Positions 1-5,373 of a DNA stretch of 5,373 nucleotides are shown piece by piece. Position 1 is the first letter of the stretch, and each line of letters begins with the position of its first letter. Below the pieces are notes generated by a model, which saw only the letters and a list, made by a program, of their open reading frames with translations, searched no databases and had not been told where the DNA came from. The stretch covers positions 1-5,373 of the forward strand of contig JAITFM010000025.1 of the NCBI GenBank assembly GCA_031281335.1. The letters run 5' to 3'. A program made the translations under genes and the position numbers. The DNA comes from Rickettsiales bacterium (GTDB lineage Bacteria > Pseudomonadota > Alphaproteobacteria > Rickettsiales > Anaplasmataceae).

Positions 1-1
1 T

Positions 2-1422
2 GAAAAAGTTAAGAGATATTTTTTAGGAAAATCTAAATCAGCATCAGAAGAACACAAGAAAGAACGCAAGAAAGATTTAATAGAAAAATTCAAATATGCT
101 GCCAGAGAATTTGGTAAAGCTGGTACTCGATCTGACCACCAAGCAGTACCCAAGGAGCAGCAGCTCTCTATTGATTTGGGTAACAAAAAAATTTTCGGCG
201 TTGTAAATAAGGTTTTGAATCAGTTAGAGAACACATTCAAACATCTCTTCCCTCGTTATGGCTATTCTTCAGAAATAGGAACTAAAGAAAGATTTTTGGA
301 AGTAATACAAGGGTTAAGTATTTCACTTTAGATAAACAGACTGACCAAACAAGATTCATTGGTGAAGAAAACGGAGAACGCAAATTATATAACTTAGCAG
401 GTGAGCTATATGATACAACCGGTAAGACTAGTAAAGGAGAAGAAGATTGTGTAGCTTATGTGATCACACTTGATGGAAAGTTAGTAACTCATCAACACAT
501 TAATGTCGATGAAGGTGAATTGGCTTGCCGTCATTCAACTCTTGCAGGTGGTAAGCCAGTTTTGTGTTCTGGTTTAATGAAGGTAAAAGAAGGTAAAATA
601 ACTTACATAGACAACAACAGCGGACATTATAAACCAGAGCCAGCAAATTTATACAAGGCAGTGAAAAAATTAGAAGGTTTATTTGCAAAAGATGCAAAAG
701 TTATTTGTTTACCATATTGGGTCAGCTTACAAAAACAAATTCCGCTTGTACGTAAAATTGTTCCAACTAAGCAAGAACCGATAGAGAAATTCCTAAGTAG
801 GATGGAGCAGAAAGGAAAAGATGGATTGACTAAATATGGAAGATATTTTGTTAAAATAAAAAAGCATAATGAACAATATAGGCCAAAATTGTTTCTTGCA
901 AGTTATAAGTCACCTACAAATGAACCGCTTTATAAACCAACTATGCATAAAAAACACAGACGGAAATACTCCGAATATATCAACTTACACCTCAACTTTT
1001 TGAAAGAGTTCGACGAAAATTCCAAGGTGAAAACAATGACAGTAGAACACTCAATAAGAAAGATTATTGGTGCAAATTATGGCCATAAACCAAAAATTGA
1101 TATTCAATATAATGAAAAGGAAGCTGTGGGTATTAATGTAATCTTTCGCTACAAAGATGATTGTGATGAATTTATCAAACTTCTAGACCTCAAAAAGCAT
1201 AGCTATATTTGCACACCTCATCAAGATGAAAAAGAAGTTGATGTGCTTCTTAAATATACAGATAATGAAGAAGATATAGCTGCTATAAAGAAATCAATGC
1301 CCAACAAACGTACAGTTTTTATGAGCAAAGACCAAGCTAATAAATTTATAAAGAACACTTTAGAAATTGAGATAGATAGTGTTGAACAACTGGGAAATAC
1401 AGTAGCTGCAAAAACCGCCTAA
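2..1422 (+). pseudogene. Frameshifted large protein with SGHY motif block (5' end outside window)
   Basis: The reading frame enters from the left at position 2 and runs to a TAG at 329-331. The next frame is open from 286 and continues to the TAA at 1420-1422, so a net one-base loss near 304-331 appears to split one gene. The GTG at 460 is the first start-like codon of the downstream frame, but the open frame extends 58 codons further up, so it is unlikely to be the native start. The upstream piece is lysine-rich (KKERKKDLIEKF) and unrecognised. The clearest signature, at about 526-636, reads CRHSTLAGGKP, then CSGLMKVKEGKITYIDN, then SGHYKP. As I recall, a similar H-S-x-x-A-G-G...G...SGHY-x-P block occurs in plant IQM calmodulin-binding proteins and in scattered bacterial proteins of unknown or effector-like role. 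The last 180 residues are charged and show no family I know. No signal peptide or membrane segment is visible. Function is unknown; an effector role is only a guess. Confidence 0.65.
304..331 (+). other. Frameshift junction in the SGHY-block gene
   Basis: The frame ending ...RFLEVIQGLSISL-stop and the frame continuing ...VKYFTLDKQTDQTRF overlap here. Restoring one base around the AAGTATTTC stretch (about 316-324) would join them as ...VIQGL-x-YFTLDKQ... Both sides have coherent codon use and composition, which favours one ancestral gene over two separate ones. It may be a real mutation or a sequencing error. Confidence 0.6.
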
Positions 1423-2306
1423 TAGCTACCTAAAACCCTTATTTCCCACTCAAGTTCAACGTTAAACTTATCTCTCACTGCATCTCTTACCTTGTTGCCA
1501 AGGTTTTCCAAGTCAGATGCAGTTGCATTATTGTAATTGAGCAGAAAATTACAATGTTTCTTAGAAATTTTAGCTCCACCGTTATCTAACCCTCGACAAC
1601 CGGATTTATCAATCAATTCCCATGCTTGGTAGTCTTTTGGATTTTTGAATATGCAACCAGCAGTTTTTCCTCTGATTGGTTGGCTTTTGTTTTTTTTATC
1701 GATAATTTCCTTTAGCCTACACAATATGGCCTCATATTCTGAACTTACCCCTTTAAACTCAGCTTCAACGAAAATCCACTGCCCGTTCAAGCTATGTCCA
1801 CGGTAAAAATAACCCATCTCTTTGCTGGAGAATTCATATAGATTTCCATCCTCTAGATTCACTGCTTTTATCGACTGTACAACACTTGCGATATCACTAC
1901 CATACGCACCTGCATTCATTTCTAGTCCACCGCCAACTGTGCCTGGAATTCCAACCAAAAACTCAAGTCCACTAATTTGTTGCTCCCCGGCAAAGTAAGC
2001 GAGATTGCTAAGTAGCGCAGCACCACCTGCAACAATAGAATTGTTACCTTTACATTTAATGTACACAAACTCCTTACCCAATTTCACTGTTATGCCTCGA
2101 ATGCCACTACCTCGCACTATTATGTTGGATGTTGCACCGATAACATTAATTGGCAATTCAGTATTTTTAATCAAGTATGTTAAATCTTCAATATCATGTG
2201 GTTTAAACAACACATCAGCTTGTCCACCGACATTCAACCACGTCATTTTAGACATCGGAACATTATAGCGATAGATTCCACGTACTTTAGGTAAGCTTAT
2301 AAGCAT
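1419..2306 (-). CDS. murB: UDP-N-acetylenolpyruvoylglucosamine reductase (MurB)
   Basis: MurB is a cytoplasmic FAD enzyme that uses NADPH to reduce UDP-GlcNAc-enolpyruvate to UDP-MurNAc, the second committed step of peptidoglycan precursor synthesis. The 295 residues fit the shorter (type II) MurB form. The FAD-binding part shows TWLNVGG (22-28), VIGATSNIIVRGSGIRG (55-71) and GLEFLVGIPGTVGGG with MNAGAYG (113-136). The substrate-side part shows YRGHS (168-172) and RGKTAGCIFKNP (212-223), and the protein ends LEWEIRVLG with the expected late glutamate (E288). The residue that is usually the proton-donating serine of GSxFKNP is Cys218 here. The ATG lies inside the end of hemC, a 10-bp overlap, and no strong ribosome binding site is visible, so translation is probably coupled to hemC. 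The 3' end overlaps the convergent upstream gene by 4 bp. The gene looks intact. Confidence 0.95.
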   Translation of the reverse strand: MLISLPKVRGIYRYNVPMSKMTWLNVGGQADVLFKPHDIEDLTYLIKNTELPINVIGATSNIIVRGSGIRGITVKLGKEFVYIKCKGNNSIVAGGAALLSNLAYFAGEQQISGLEFLVGIPGTVGGGLEMNAGAYGSDIASVVQSIKAVNLEDGNLYEFSSKEMGYFYRGHSLNGQWIFVEAEFKGVSSEYEAILCRLKEIIDKKNKSQPIRGKTAGCIFKNPKDYQAWELIDKSGCRGLDNGGAKISKKHCNFLLNYNNATASDLENLGNKVRDAVRDKFNVELEWEIRVLGSY

Positions 2307-3175
2307 TTTGATTTCAACTCTAATCCTGCATCCATACCCATTTTTTCTGCATCTTCTACAAACGAAGTGCGCTCAGTAAAGTATATGTTTTTTTCGTCTG
2401 CTAACATACAACGAAGATGTAGCATATTTTCACTCATATATTCTGCCAAAGCTGCAAGTGGTGTAAAGCATGAACCATTCACTGTCTTCATGAAGCTACG
2501 TTCAGATTTTACCCTTATAAAAGACATATTATTATTAATTTTCTCTAAAAGATCGATAATTTTTACATCATTTTTTCGACATTGAATGCAGATTGCCCCC
2601 TGTCCCACTGCACTTAACATGATTTTTGGTGGTAATACCTCTGTAATTAAGTGATGCTTTTTTAACCTTATGAACCCTGCTTCAGCTAGAATTATTCCAT
2701 CAAAACTATGATTTTGCAATCTAGTTGTCACGTTTCCACGAAGTGGCACTATATTTAGATCTGGTCTGAAATTTAGTAGCTGAACTTTTCTTCTTATTGA
2801 GGAAGTTGCAATCAATGCTCGCTGCGGCAAAGACTCAAGGCTGATATATTTATTAGAAATAAATATATCACATGGACTTAACCTCTCTAAAACACAAGGA
2901 ATTGCTAAATCTTTCGAGAAAAATGCAGGCACATCTTTCAGCGAATGAACTGCCATGTCTATATTATTCTCAAGTAGTTCAGTCTCGATTTCTTTGAGGA
3001 ACAGTCCTTTGCCTCCTATTTCAGCGAGGTTTGCATTGGCATATTTATCACCAGAAGTTTTTATTTTGATAATCTCAACAGACAAATGAGGAAAAGAGTC
3101 TAGCAACTTTTGTTTTGCCTCTAAAGCTTGAGCAATCGCAAGGCTGCTTCCTCTGGTACCTATCCTGATTAACAT
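2297..3175 (-). CDS. hemC: Porphobilinogen deaminase (hydroxymethylbilane synthase, HemC)
   Basis: HemC joins four porphobilinogen molecules into hydroxymethylbilane in the cytoplasm, on the path to heme. The 292 residues are slightly below the usual 300-310 but cover the whole fold. Visible motifs are IRIGTRGSSLAIAQA (3-17), IKTSGDK (38-44), GGKGLFLKEIE (54-64), MAVHSLKDVP with the catalytic aspartate D81 (74-83), ATSSIRRK (123-130, R128/R129), LRGNVTTRLQ (145-154) and AEAGFIRL (164-171, R170). These arginines match those that hold substrate carboxylates in the family. Cys236 in NGSCFTPLAALA is at the place where the dipyrromethane cofactor attaches; the usual flank is GGC. The ATG is set by the MLIRIGTRGS start typical of the family. 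It is the first gene of an apparent hemC-murB unit and lies 177 bp from the divergent fic gene. No clear Shine-Dalgarno sequence is visible. Confidence 0.96.
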   Translation of the reverse strand: MLIRIGTRGSSLAIAQALEAKQKLLDSFPHLSVEIIKIKTSGDKYANANLAEIGGKGLFLKEIETELLENNIDMAVHSLKDVPAFFSKDLAIPCVLERLSPCDIFISNKYISLESLPQRALIATSSIRRKVQLLNFRPDLNIVPLRGNVTTRLQNHSFDGIILAEAGFIRLKKHHLITEVLPPKIMLSAVGQGAICIQCRKNDVKIIDLLEKINNNMSFIRVKSERSFMKTVNGSCFTPLAALAEYMSENMLHLRCMLADEKNIYFTERTSFVEDAEKMGMDAGLELKSKCL

Positions 3176-3195
3176 GTGTGTAGCTATTAAAATTT

Positions 3196-3224
3196 CTTAG
3201 GTGAATACTGCCAGTATCCCTAAG
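3196..3224 (-). promoter_or_regulatory. Imperfect palindrome / hairpin in the hemC leader
   Basis: CTTAGG (3196-3201) and ATACTG (3205-3210) are mirrored by CAGTAT (3212-3217) and CCTAAG (3219-3224), giving two 6-bp stem blocks around a 3-by-1 internal loop with a very tight centre. It lies between the candidate -10 box and the hemC start. On the minus strand it is followed by AAATTTTAATAG. It could be an operator or an RNA hairpin; the short U run is not enough to call a terminator. Confidence 0.4.
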
Positions 3225-3305
3225 TAATGTGACACGAAATATTATAGAATTCAAGCCTGTGATCGCTAGATCGATAACTGAAAAAGTTGCATTGTATGTT
3301 GCATT

Positions 3306-3349
3306 ATCTGCATTTTATCAGCATACTACAAGGATAATGTAATGCAGAT
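3306..3349 (+). promoter_or_regulatory. Inverted repeat in the fic leader
   Basis: ATCTGCATT (3306-3314) is mirrored perfectly by AATGCAGAT (3341-3349). Just inside, TTATC (3315-3319) pairs with GATAA (3333-3337), leaving a 3-nt bulge, so the leader can form a 14-bp stem that ends four bases before the ATG at 3353. The degenerate copy downstream of fic keeps the same symmetry (4508-4521 with 4540-4551). It may be an operator for the winged-helix protein itself or an RNA structure that controls translation; this is inference. Confidence 0.45.
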
Positions 3350-3362
3350 ATTATGCCGATGA
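3330..3362 (+). promoter_or_regulatory. Possible six-codon leader ORF coupled to fic
   Basis: AAGGA (3330-3334) is too far (18 nt) from the fic ATG at 3353 but is 7 nt from an ATG at 3342. That ATG opens the frame MQILCR and stops at TGA 3360-3362. The stop overlaps an in-frame fic ATG at 3359 as ATGA, the classic arrangement for translational coupling. If this is real, fic starts at its third residue (MKFTPNY). The short frame is also open in the downstream copy, though the AAGGA there is lost. The ORF is very short and could be chance. Confidence 0.25.
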
Positions 3363-4441
3363 AGTTTACACCAAACTATGCAATTACCTCCAAGATTGCT
3401 AGCTATCTTATGAGAATCGAAGCAGCAAAAGAAAAAGTGTTGCATTTGCCACTCACTGTATCAATGCTTTCGTCTCTTCGTGAAACTGCACGGCTCTATA
3501 CCACACACTATTCCACTATGATTGAGGGAAACCGACTTGAGCCTAAACAGATTGAAGAGATTTTAAAGCATAAAGGTCACTTCCCAAAGTATGAGAGAGA
3601 TGAAAATGAGGTTAAAGGATATTATGCAACTTTAACTCAAATTGAACAATGGGCAGCAAGGGAAATACCTATTACTGAGAAAACTATCCAAACACTGCAT
3701 GCCCTAGTAATGGCAGGTGGAAAATCTAAGGTGAAACTAACCCCTTATCGAGATGGTCAAAACGTTATTCGCGACAGCCGTACACGTGCAATAATTTATA
3801 TGCCACCAGAAGCAAAGGATGTGCCAAAGCTCATGAGCAGTATGGTAGATTGGATTCGTGACAGCGAACAAGTGCCTTGCCCAATTATAGCAGGTATCGT
3901 GCATTATCAATTTGTAACAATTCACCCTTACTATGATGGTAATGGTCGTACTGCGAGATTGCTGACTACATTAATTTTACACCTTGGTGGGTATGACCTA
4001 AAGGGACTTTACTCATTGGAAGAATATTACGCTAAAAATCTTGGGGCATATTACGAAGCAATCAGTATAGGTCTATCGCATAACTACTATATGGGACGAG
4101 CTAAAGCAGATATCACTAAGTGGGTGGATTATTTTATAGAAGGAATGGCAAATTCATTTGAGAACGTGTTGCAGCGTATAAATGAAGAAGGGCACAGAAC
4201 TGACCAGGCTGATCTCATACGCAAGCTTGACCCTAAACAGCATAGGGCTCTTGAGCTCTTCGGGGAATTTTCCACTATCACAACTAGTCAAATAGGCAAA
4301 TTATTTAATTTTAAGCCTCGTACCAGTGCGCAACTTTGTAAAAAGTGGGTAGAAATGGGATTTATTGAAGTTGTAGACTTTTCCAACAGAGGAAGAAAAT
4401 ACAAGCTTAGCAAGCAATATGAAGATTTGATCTCAAACTAA
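3353..4441 (+). CDS. Fic-domain protein, class II self-inhibited, with C-terminal winged helix
   Basis: Fic enzymes usually transfer AMP from ATP to a target hydroxyl; target and location cannot be told from sequence. The core motif HPYYDGNGRTAR (191-202) has the catalytic His191, acidic Asp195, the phosphate-binding GNGR and Arg202. The N-terminal helix contains STMIEGN (54-60), the class II inhibitory [S/T]xxxE[G/N] motif, whose Glu58 should lock Arg202 until relieved. The target-binding flap is around RDSRTRAIIYMPPEAKDVP (140-158). Residues about 291-355 look like a winged helix (TTSQIGKLFNF, then a RGRKYKLS wing), as in many Fic/DOC proteins with DNA-binding tails. The ATG at 3353 is chosen, but the ATG at 3359 is equally possible. 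The stop at 4439-4441 follows a likely one-base loss that removed about 19 residues; the restored length would be 381. The enzymatic core looks intact. No signal peptide is seen. Confidence 0.92.
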   Translation: MPMKFTPNYAITSKIASYLMRIEAAKEKVLHLPLTVSMLSSLRETARLYTTHYSTMIEGNRLEPKQIEEILKHKGHFPKYERDENEVKGYYATLTQIEQWAAREIPITEKTIQTLHALVMAGGKSKVKLTPYRDGQNVIRDSRTRAIIYMPPEAKDVPKLMSSMVDWIRDSEQVPCPIIAGIVHYQFVTIHPYYDGNGRTARLLTTLILHLGGYDLKGLYSLEEYYAKNLGAYYEAISIGLSHNYYMGRAKADITKWVDYFIEGMANSFENVLQRINEEGHRTDQADLIRKLDPKQHRALELFGEFSTITTSQIGKLFNFKPRTSAQLCKKWVEMGFIEVVDFSNRGRKYKLSKQYEDLISN

Positions 4442-4497
4442 CCGAAGCATTAACTGAAGAAATCAGAGTTGCATTGGAAGAGTTGTCAAATTCATAA
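4435..4497 (+). other. Out-of-frame remnant of the fic C-terminal tail
   Basis: Directly after the fic stop, the frame starting at 4438 reads LTEALTEEIRVALEELSNS and ends at TAA 4495-4497. It is a coherent, amphipathic, helix-like run. Adding one A to the AAA run at 4435-4437 would turn the fic end ISN-stop into ISKLTEAL... and extend the protein to 381 residues. This points to a one-base deletion, or a sequencing error, in the homopolymer. Confidence 0.55.
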
Positions 4498-4504
4498 ATA
4501 TAGT

Positions 4505-4587
4505 ATTATCTGCATTTTATCAGCACAATACAAAAGTAAGATAATGCAGATATTATGCCGATAAAGTTTACACCAAACTAAGCAATT
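4505..4587 (+). pseudogene. Direct repeat copy B: 5' remnant of a second fic gene
   Basis: This copy lies 1202 bp downstream of copy A, close to the length of one fic gene plus its tail. It keeps the leader palindrome and an ATG at 4555, then reads MPIKFTPN and hits TAA at 4579-4581, where the functional gene has TAT. Similarity ends at about 4587, after which nothing resembling Fic follows. The simplest reading is a tandem duplication of fic in which nearly all of the second gene was later deleted or replaced. The remnant cannot make a functional protein. Confidence 0.75.
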
Positions 4588-4597
4588 TTTGTGTTAA

Positions 4598-4659
4598 AAC
4601 TTGCTTAAAATTCCGTGACAATGTTATATATTTTGATTCTGTCTATTTTAAGCAAGGTT
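4598..4659. repeat. Long-spaced inverted repeat (12 bp perfect arms)
   Basis: CTTGCTTAAAAT (4600-4611) is mirrored exactly by ATTTTAAGCAAG (4645-4656), separated by 33 bp. With one bulged base the arms extend to AACTTGCTTAAAAT and its partner, which ends ...GCAAGGTT at 4659. Inside the loop, GACA (4617-4620) can pair with TGTC (4640-4643). The arms are AT-rich and no T run follows closely, so a terminator is unlikely. It may be a small palindromic element or the fused ends of a lost mobile element. The rest of 4588-4783 is AT-rich with no gene I can support. Confidence 0.55.
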
Positions 4660-4762
4660 GATAAGCTCTTTTATTTGAAATATGTCTTAAAATCAAATTT
4701 TTTAGGTAAAGGACCAATAACCAACAGCAAATTCTTAATCTGTTTGCACAGTATTGACATCT

Positions 4763-5115
4763 AAGAACTTGTCTTGAAAGGAGTTAAGCAGCCAATTTAG
4801 CAAGCATAATGGTAATCATATTAAAGGAAATATTAGCTTTTGAAGTGAGAGGAGAATGCTCATAATCTTTGCTCATGCGCCTAAAATTGGAAAGCCAAGC
4901 AAACGTTCTTTCAACAACCCAACGTTTACCCTGAATCCTGTATCAACTAATTTCTTGGCAATTGTTAATAAACACCCCGTTTCCAATAAACAGCGGTTTT
5001 GTAATTTACCTGTGTATTCTTGGCCAGCAAAAAACTTACACAAAGTTAGAGCTTTTTGTTTAGCCTGAGTAAAAAGATTTAGAGCACCATCACGATCTCT
5101 GGGACTGTACATCTA
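4763..5115 (-). mobile_element. IS5-family insertion sequence remnant
   Basis: The transposase fragment at 4784-5112 marks the 3' part of an IS5-type element. The sequence just past its stop, around AAGAACTTGTCTTGAAAG (4764-4781), is where the right terminal repeat should lie. The left end is gone, so no inverted-repeat pair or target duplication can be shown, and the outer limits are approximate. Confidence 0.5.
4784..5112 (-). pseudogene. IS5-family transposase, truncated and frameshifted C-terminal half
   Basis: Minus-strand reading gives RDRDGALNLF, KFFAGQEYTGKLQ and [19 protein letters not shown] from 5112 to about 4930. A frame switch then gives [23 protein letters not shown] and ends ...[11 protein letters not shown] at TAA 4784-4786. 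The [11 protein letters not shown] block is the C-terminal signature of IS5-family DDE transposases, with the catalytic glutamate in VVERTF. The frame change at about 4925-4930 fits a net one-base loss in the TTT run, or a 7-bp loss if LP stood before KRW. The catalytic aspartate expected in the FADxGYTG block is glycine here (FAGQEYTG). At 5112 the frame is closed by TAG, the sequence beyond it (DVQS in another frame) suggests a second frameshift, and the N-terminal half is missing. This is a dead remnant. Confidence 0.85.
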
Positions 5116-5119
5116 AGGC

Positions 5120-5148
5120 TTGATGTTTATTGCATATTTAGCTAATCT
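5120..5148 (+). promoter_or_regulatory. Candidate sigma70-type promoter for radA
   Basis: TTGATG (5120-5125) and TAATCT (5143-5148) are spaced 17 bp apart and match the -35 and -10 consensus reasonably. Transcription would begin near 5155, leaving a leader of about 27 nt before the radA ATG. It lies just outside the IS remnant, so the radA promoter seems to have survived the insertion. No experiment supports it. Confidence 0.4.
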
Positions 5149-5181
5149 TTATTACAATTGCGAAAAACAACTTTAGCTTTT

Positions 5182-5373
5182 ATGAAAACTGTATATGTAT
5201 GTCAATCCTGTGGTCATAGCACTGGCAGGTGGGTAGGAAGGTGCATTGCGTGTGATAATTGGGATACAGTTGTTGAAGAAATAGTCGTAAGAACAGAAAC
5301 GAAAAGTACATCTGTACCAATTTCAATAAAGGCGTTATCGGATGATGAAATTGTTACCCCGGATCGTCTTTTA
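5182..5373 (+). CDS. radA: DNA repair protein RadA/Sms, N-terminal 64 codons (cut by window end)
   Basis: RadA (Sms) is a RecA-like ATPase that helps branch migration during recombination and repair in the cytoplasm. Only the N-terminus is present: VCQSCGHSTGRWVGRCIACDNW, the zinc finger with C7, C10, C21 and C24 in the family's CxxC-x10-CxxC spacing, followed by a variable linker. The frequent lysine before the tryptophan (KW) is arginine here (R16). The Walker A and Lon-like parts lie beyond the window. The ATG at 5182 gives the usual short lead before the first cysteine; an in-frame TTG at 5158 is less likely. No clear Shine-Dalgarno sequence precedes it. The frame is open to the window edge. 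Confidence 0.93.
   Translation, partial: MKTVYVCQSCGHSTGRWVGRCIACDNWDTVVEEIVVRTETKSTSVPISIKALSDDEIVTPDRLL

Larger units (their letters stand above)
3176..3352. promoter_or_regulatory. Divergent hemC / fic intergenic region
   Basis: This 177-bp gap must carry signals for both divergent genes. For hemC (minus strand) there is a perfect TATAAT at 3241-3246, about 65 bp before the ATG, but no convincing -35 box at normal spacing. Between it and the ATG lies the hairpin at 3196-3224. For fic (plus strand) the best match is TTGCAT (3299-3304), a 17-bp spacer and CATACT (3322-3327), but it is weak and sits inside the inverted repeat at 3306-3349. TTGCATT occurs twice in 3287-3305. The promoter calls are tentative. 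Confidence 0.35.
3303..3385 (+). repeat. Direct repeat copy A: fic leader and first codons
   Basis: This 83-bp segment aligns without gaps to 4505-4587 with 9 mismatches, about 89% identity. It spans the fic leader palindrome, the start codon and the first 11 codons. It is the functional copy. Confidence 0.9.

Noticed and set aside
460..462. GTG as the true start of the SGHY-block gene
   Set aside because: The frame is open and coherent for 58 codons upstream and joins the preceding frame by a one-base shift; no ribosome binding site marks this GTG as a start.
500..697. Minus-strand 65-residue open frame
   Set aside because: Antisense of the SGHY block, which is better supported as the coding strand.
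2005..2268. Plus-strand 87-residue open frame
   Set aside because: Antisense shadow of murB with no recognisable motif.
2367..2585. Plus-strand 72-residue open frame
   Set aside because: Antisense shadow of hemC.
3737..3925. Minus-strand 62-residue frame rich in Cys, His and Trp
   Set aside because: Antisense of the Fic catalytic region; its odd composition follows from the opposite strand.
4598..4659. Rho-independent terminator for fic
   Set aside because: The loop is 33 nt, the arms are AT-rich and no T run directly follows on either strand.
4671..4760. Minus-strand 29-residue frame beginning MSILCKQIKNLLLVIG
   Set aside because: Short, no ribosome binding site, no family recognised, and it lies in AT-rich DNA between decayed elements; chance is more likely.
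4856..5068. Plus-strand 70-residue open frame
   Set aside because: It is the antisense of the IS5 transposase remnant, whose minus-strand motifs are clear.

Overview
The window is AT-rich DNA that looks like an obligate intracellular alphaproteobacterium of the Anaplasmataceae, most likely Wolbachia. This is an inference from base composition, the character of the predicted proteins, the decayed insertion sequence and the mix of housekeeping genes with broken accessory genes. No database search was possible.

Layout from left to right. Positions 2-1422 (+) hold the 3' part of a large protein gene that enters from outside the window. It is split by a frameshift near 304-331 and carries an H-x5-GG...SGHYKP block. 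It converges on a tightly packed minus-strand pair: hemC (3175-2297), for the tetrapyrrole/heme pathway, and murB (2306-1419), for the peptidoglycan precursor pathway. The two overlap by 10 bp and probably share a transcript. A 177-bp divergent intergenic region (3176-3352) separates hemC from a plus-strand Fic-domain gene (3353-4441). It holds a hairpin in the hemC leader, an inverted repeat in the fic leader and a possible six-codon leader ORF that overlaps the second fic ATG.

Downstream of fic the region looks degraded. A hidden reading frame just past the fic stop suggests that a one-base loss cut about 19 residues from the protein. An 83-bp copy of the fic leader and first codons recurs at 4505-4587 and soon meets a stop, which is a trace of a former tandem fic copy. 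A 12-bp perfect inverted repeat follows at 4600-4656. After it comes a frameshifted C-terminal half of an IS5-family transposase on the minus strand (5112-4784). The window closes with the first 64 codons of radA/sms (from 5182), preceded by a plausible sigma70-type promoter.

The housekeeping genes (hemC, murB, radA) look intact. The accessory material between them shows frameshifts, partial duplication and IS decay. The most interesting spot is the fic locus: a class II, self-inhibited Fic enzyme with a C-terminal winged helix, a palindromic leader retained in two copies, and evidence of tandem duplication followed by loss. I found no CRISPR array, tRNA, rRNA or complete mobile element.
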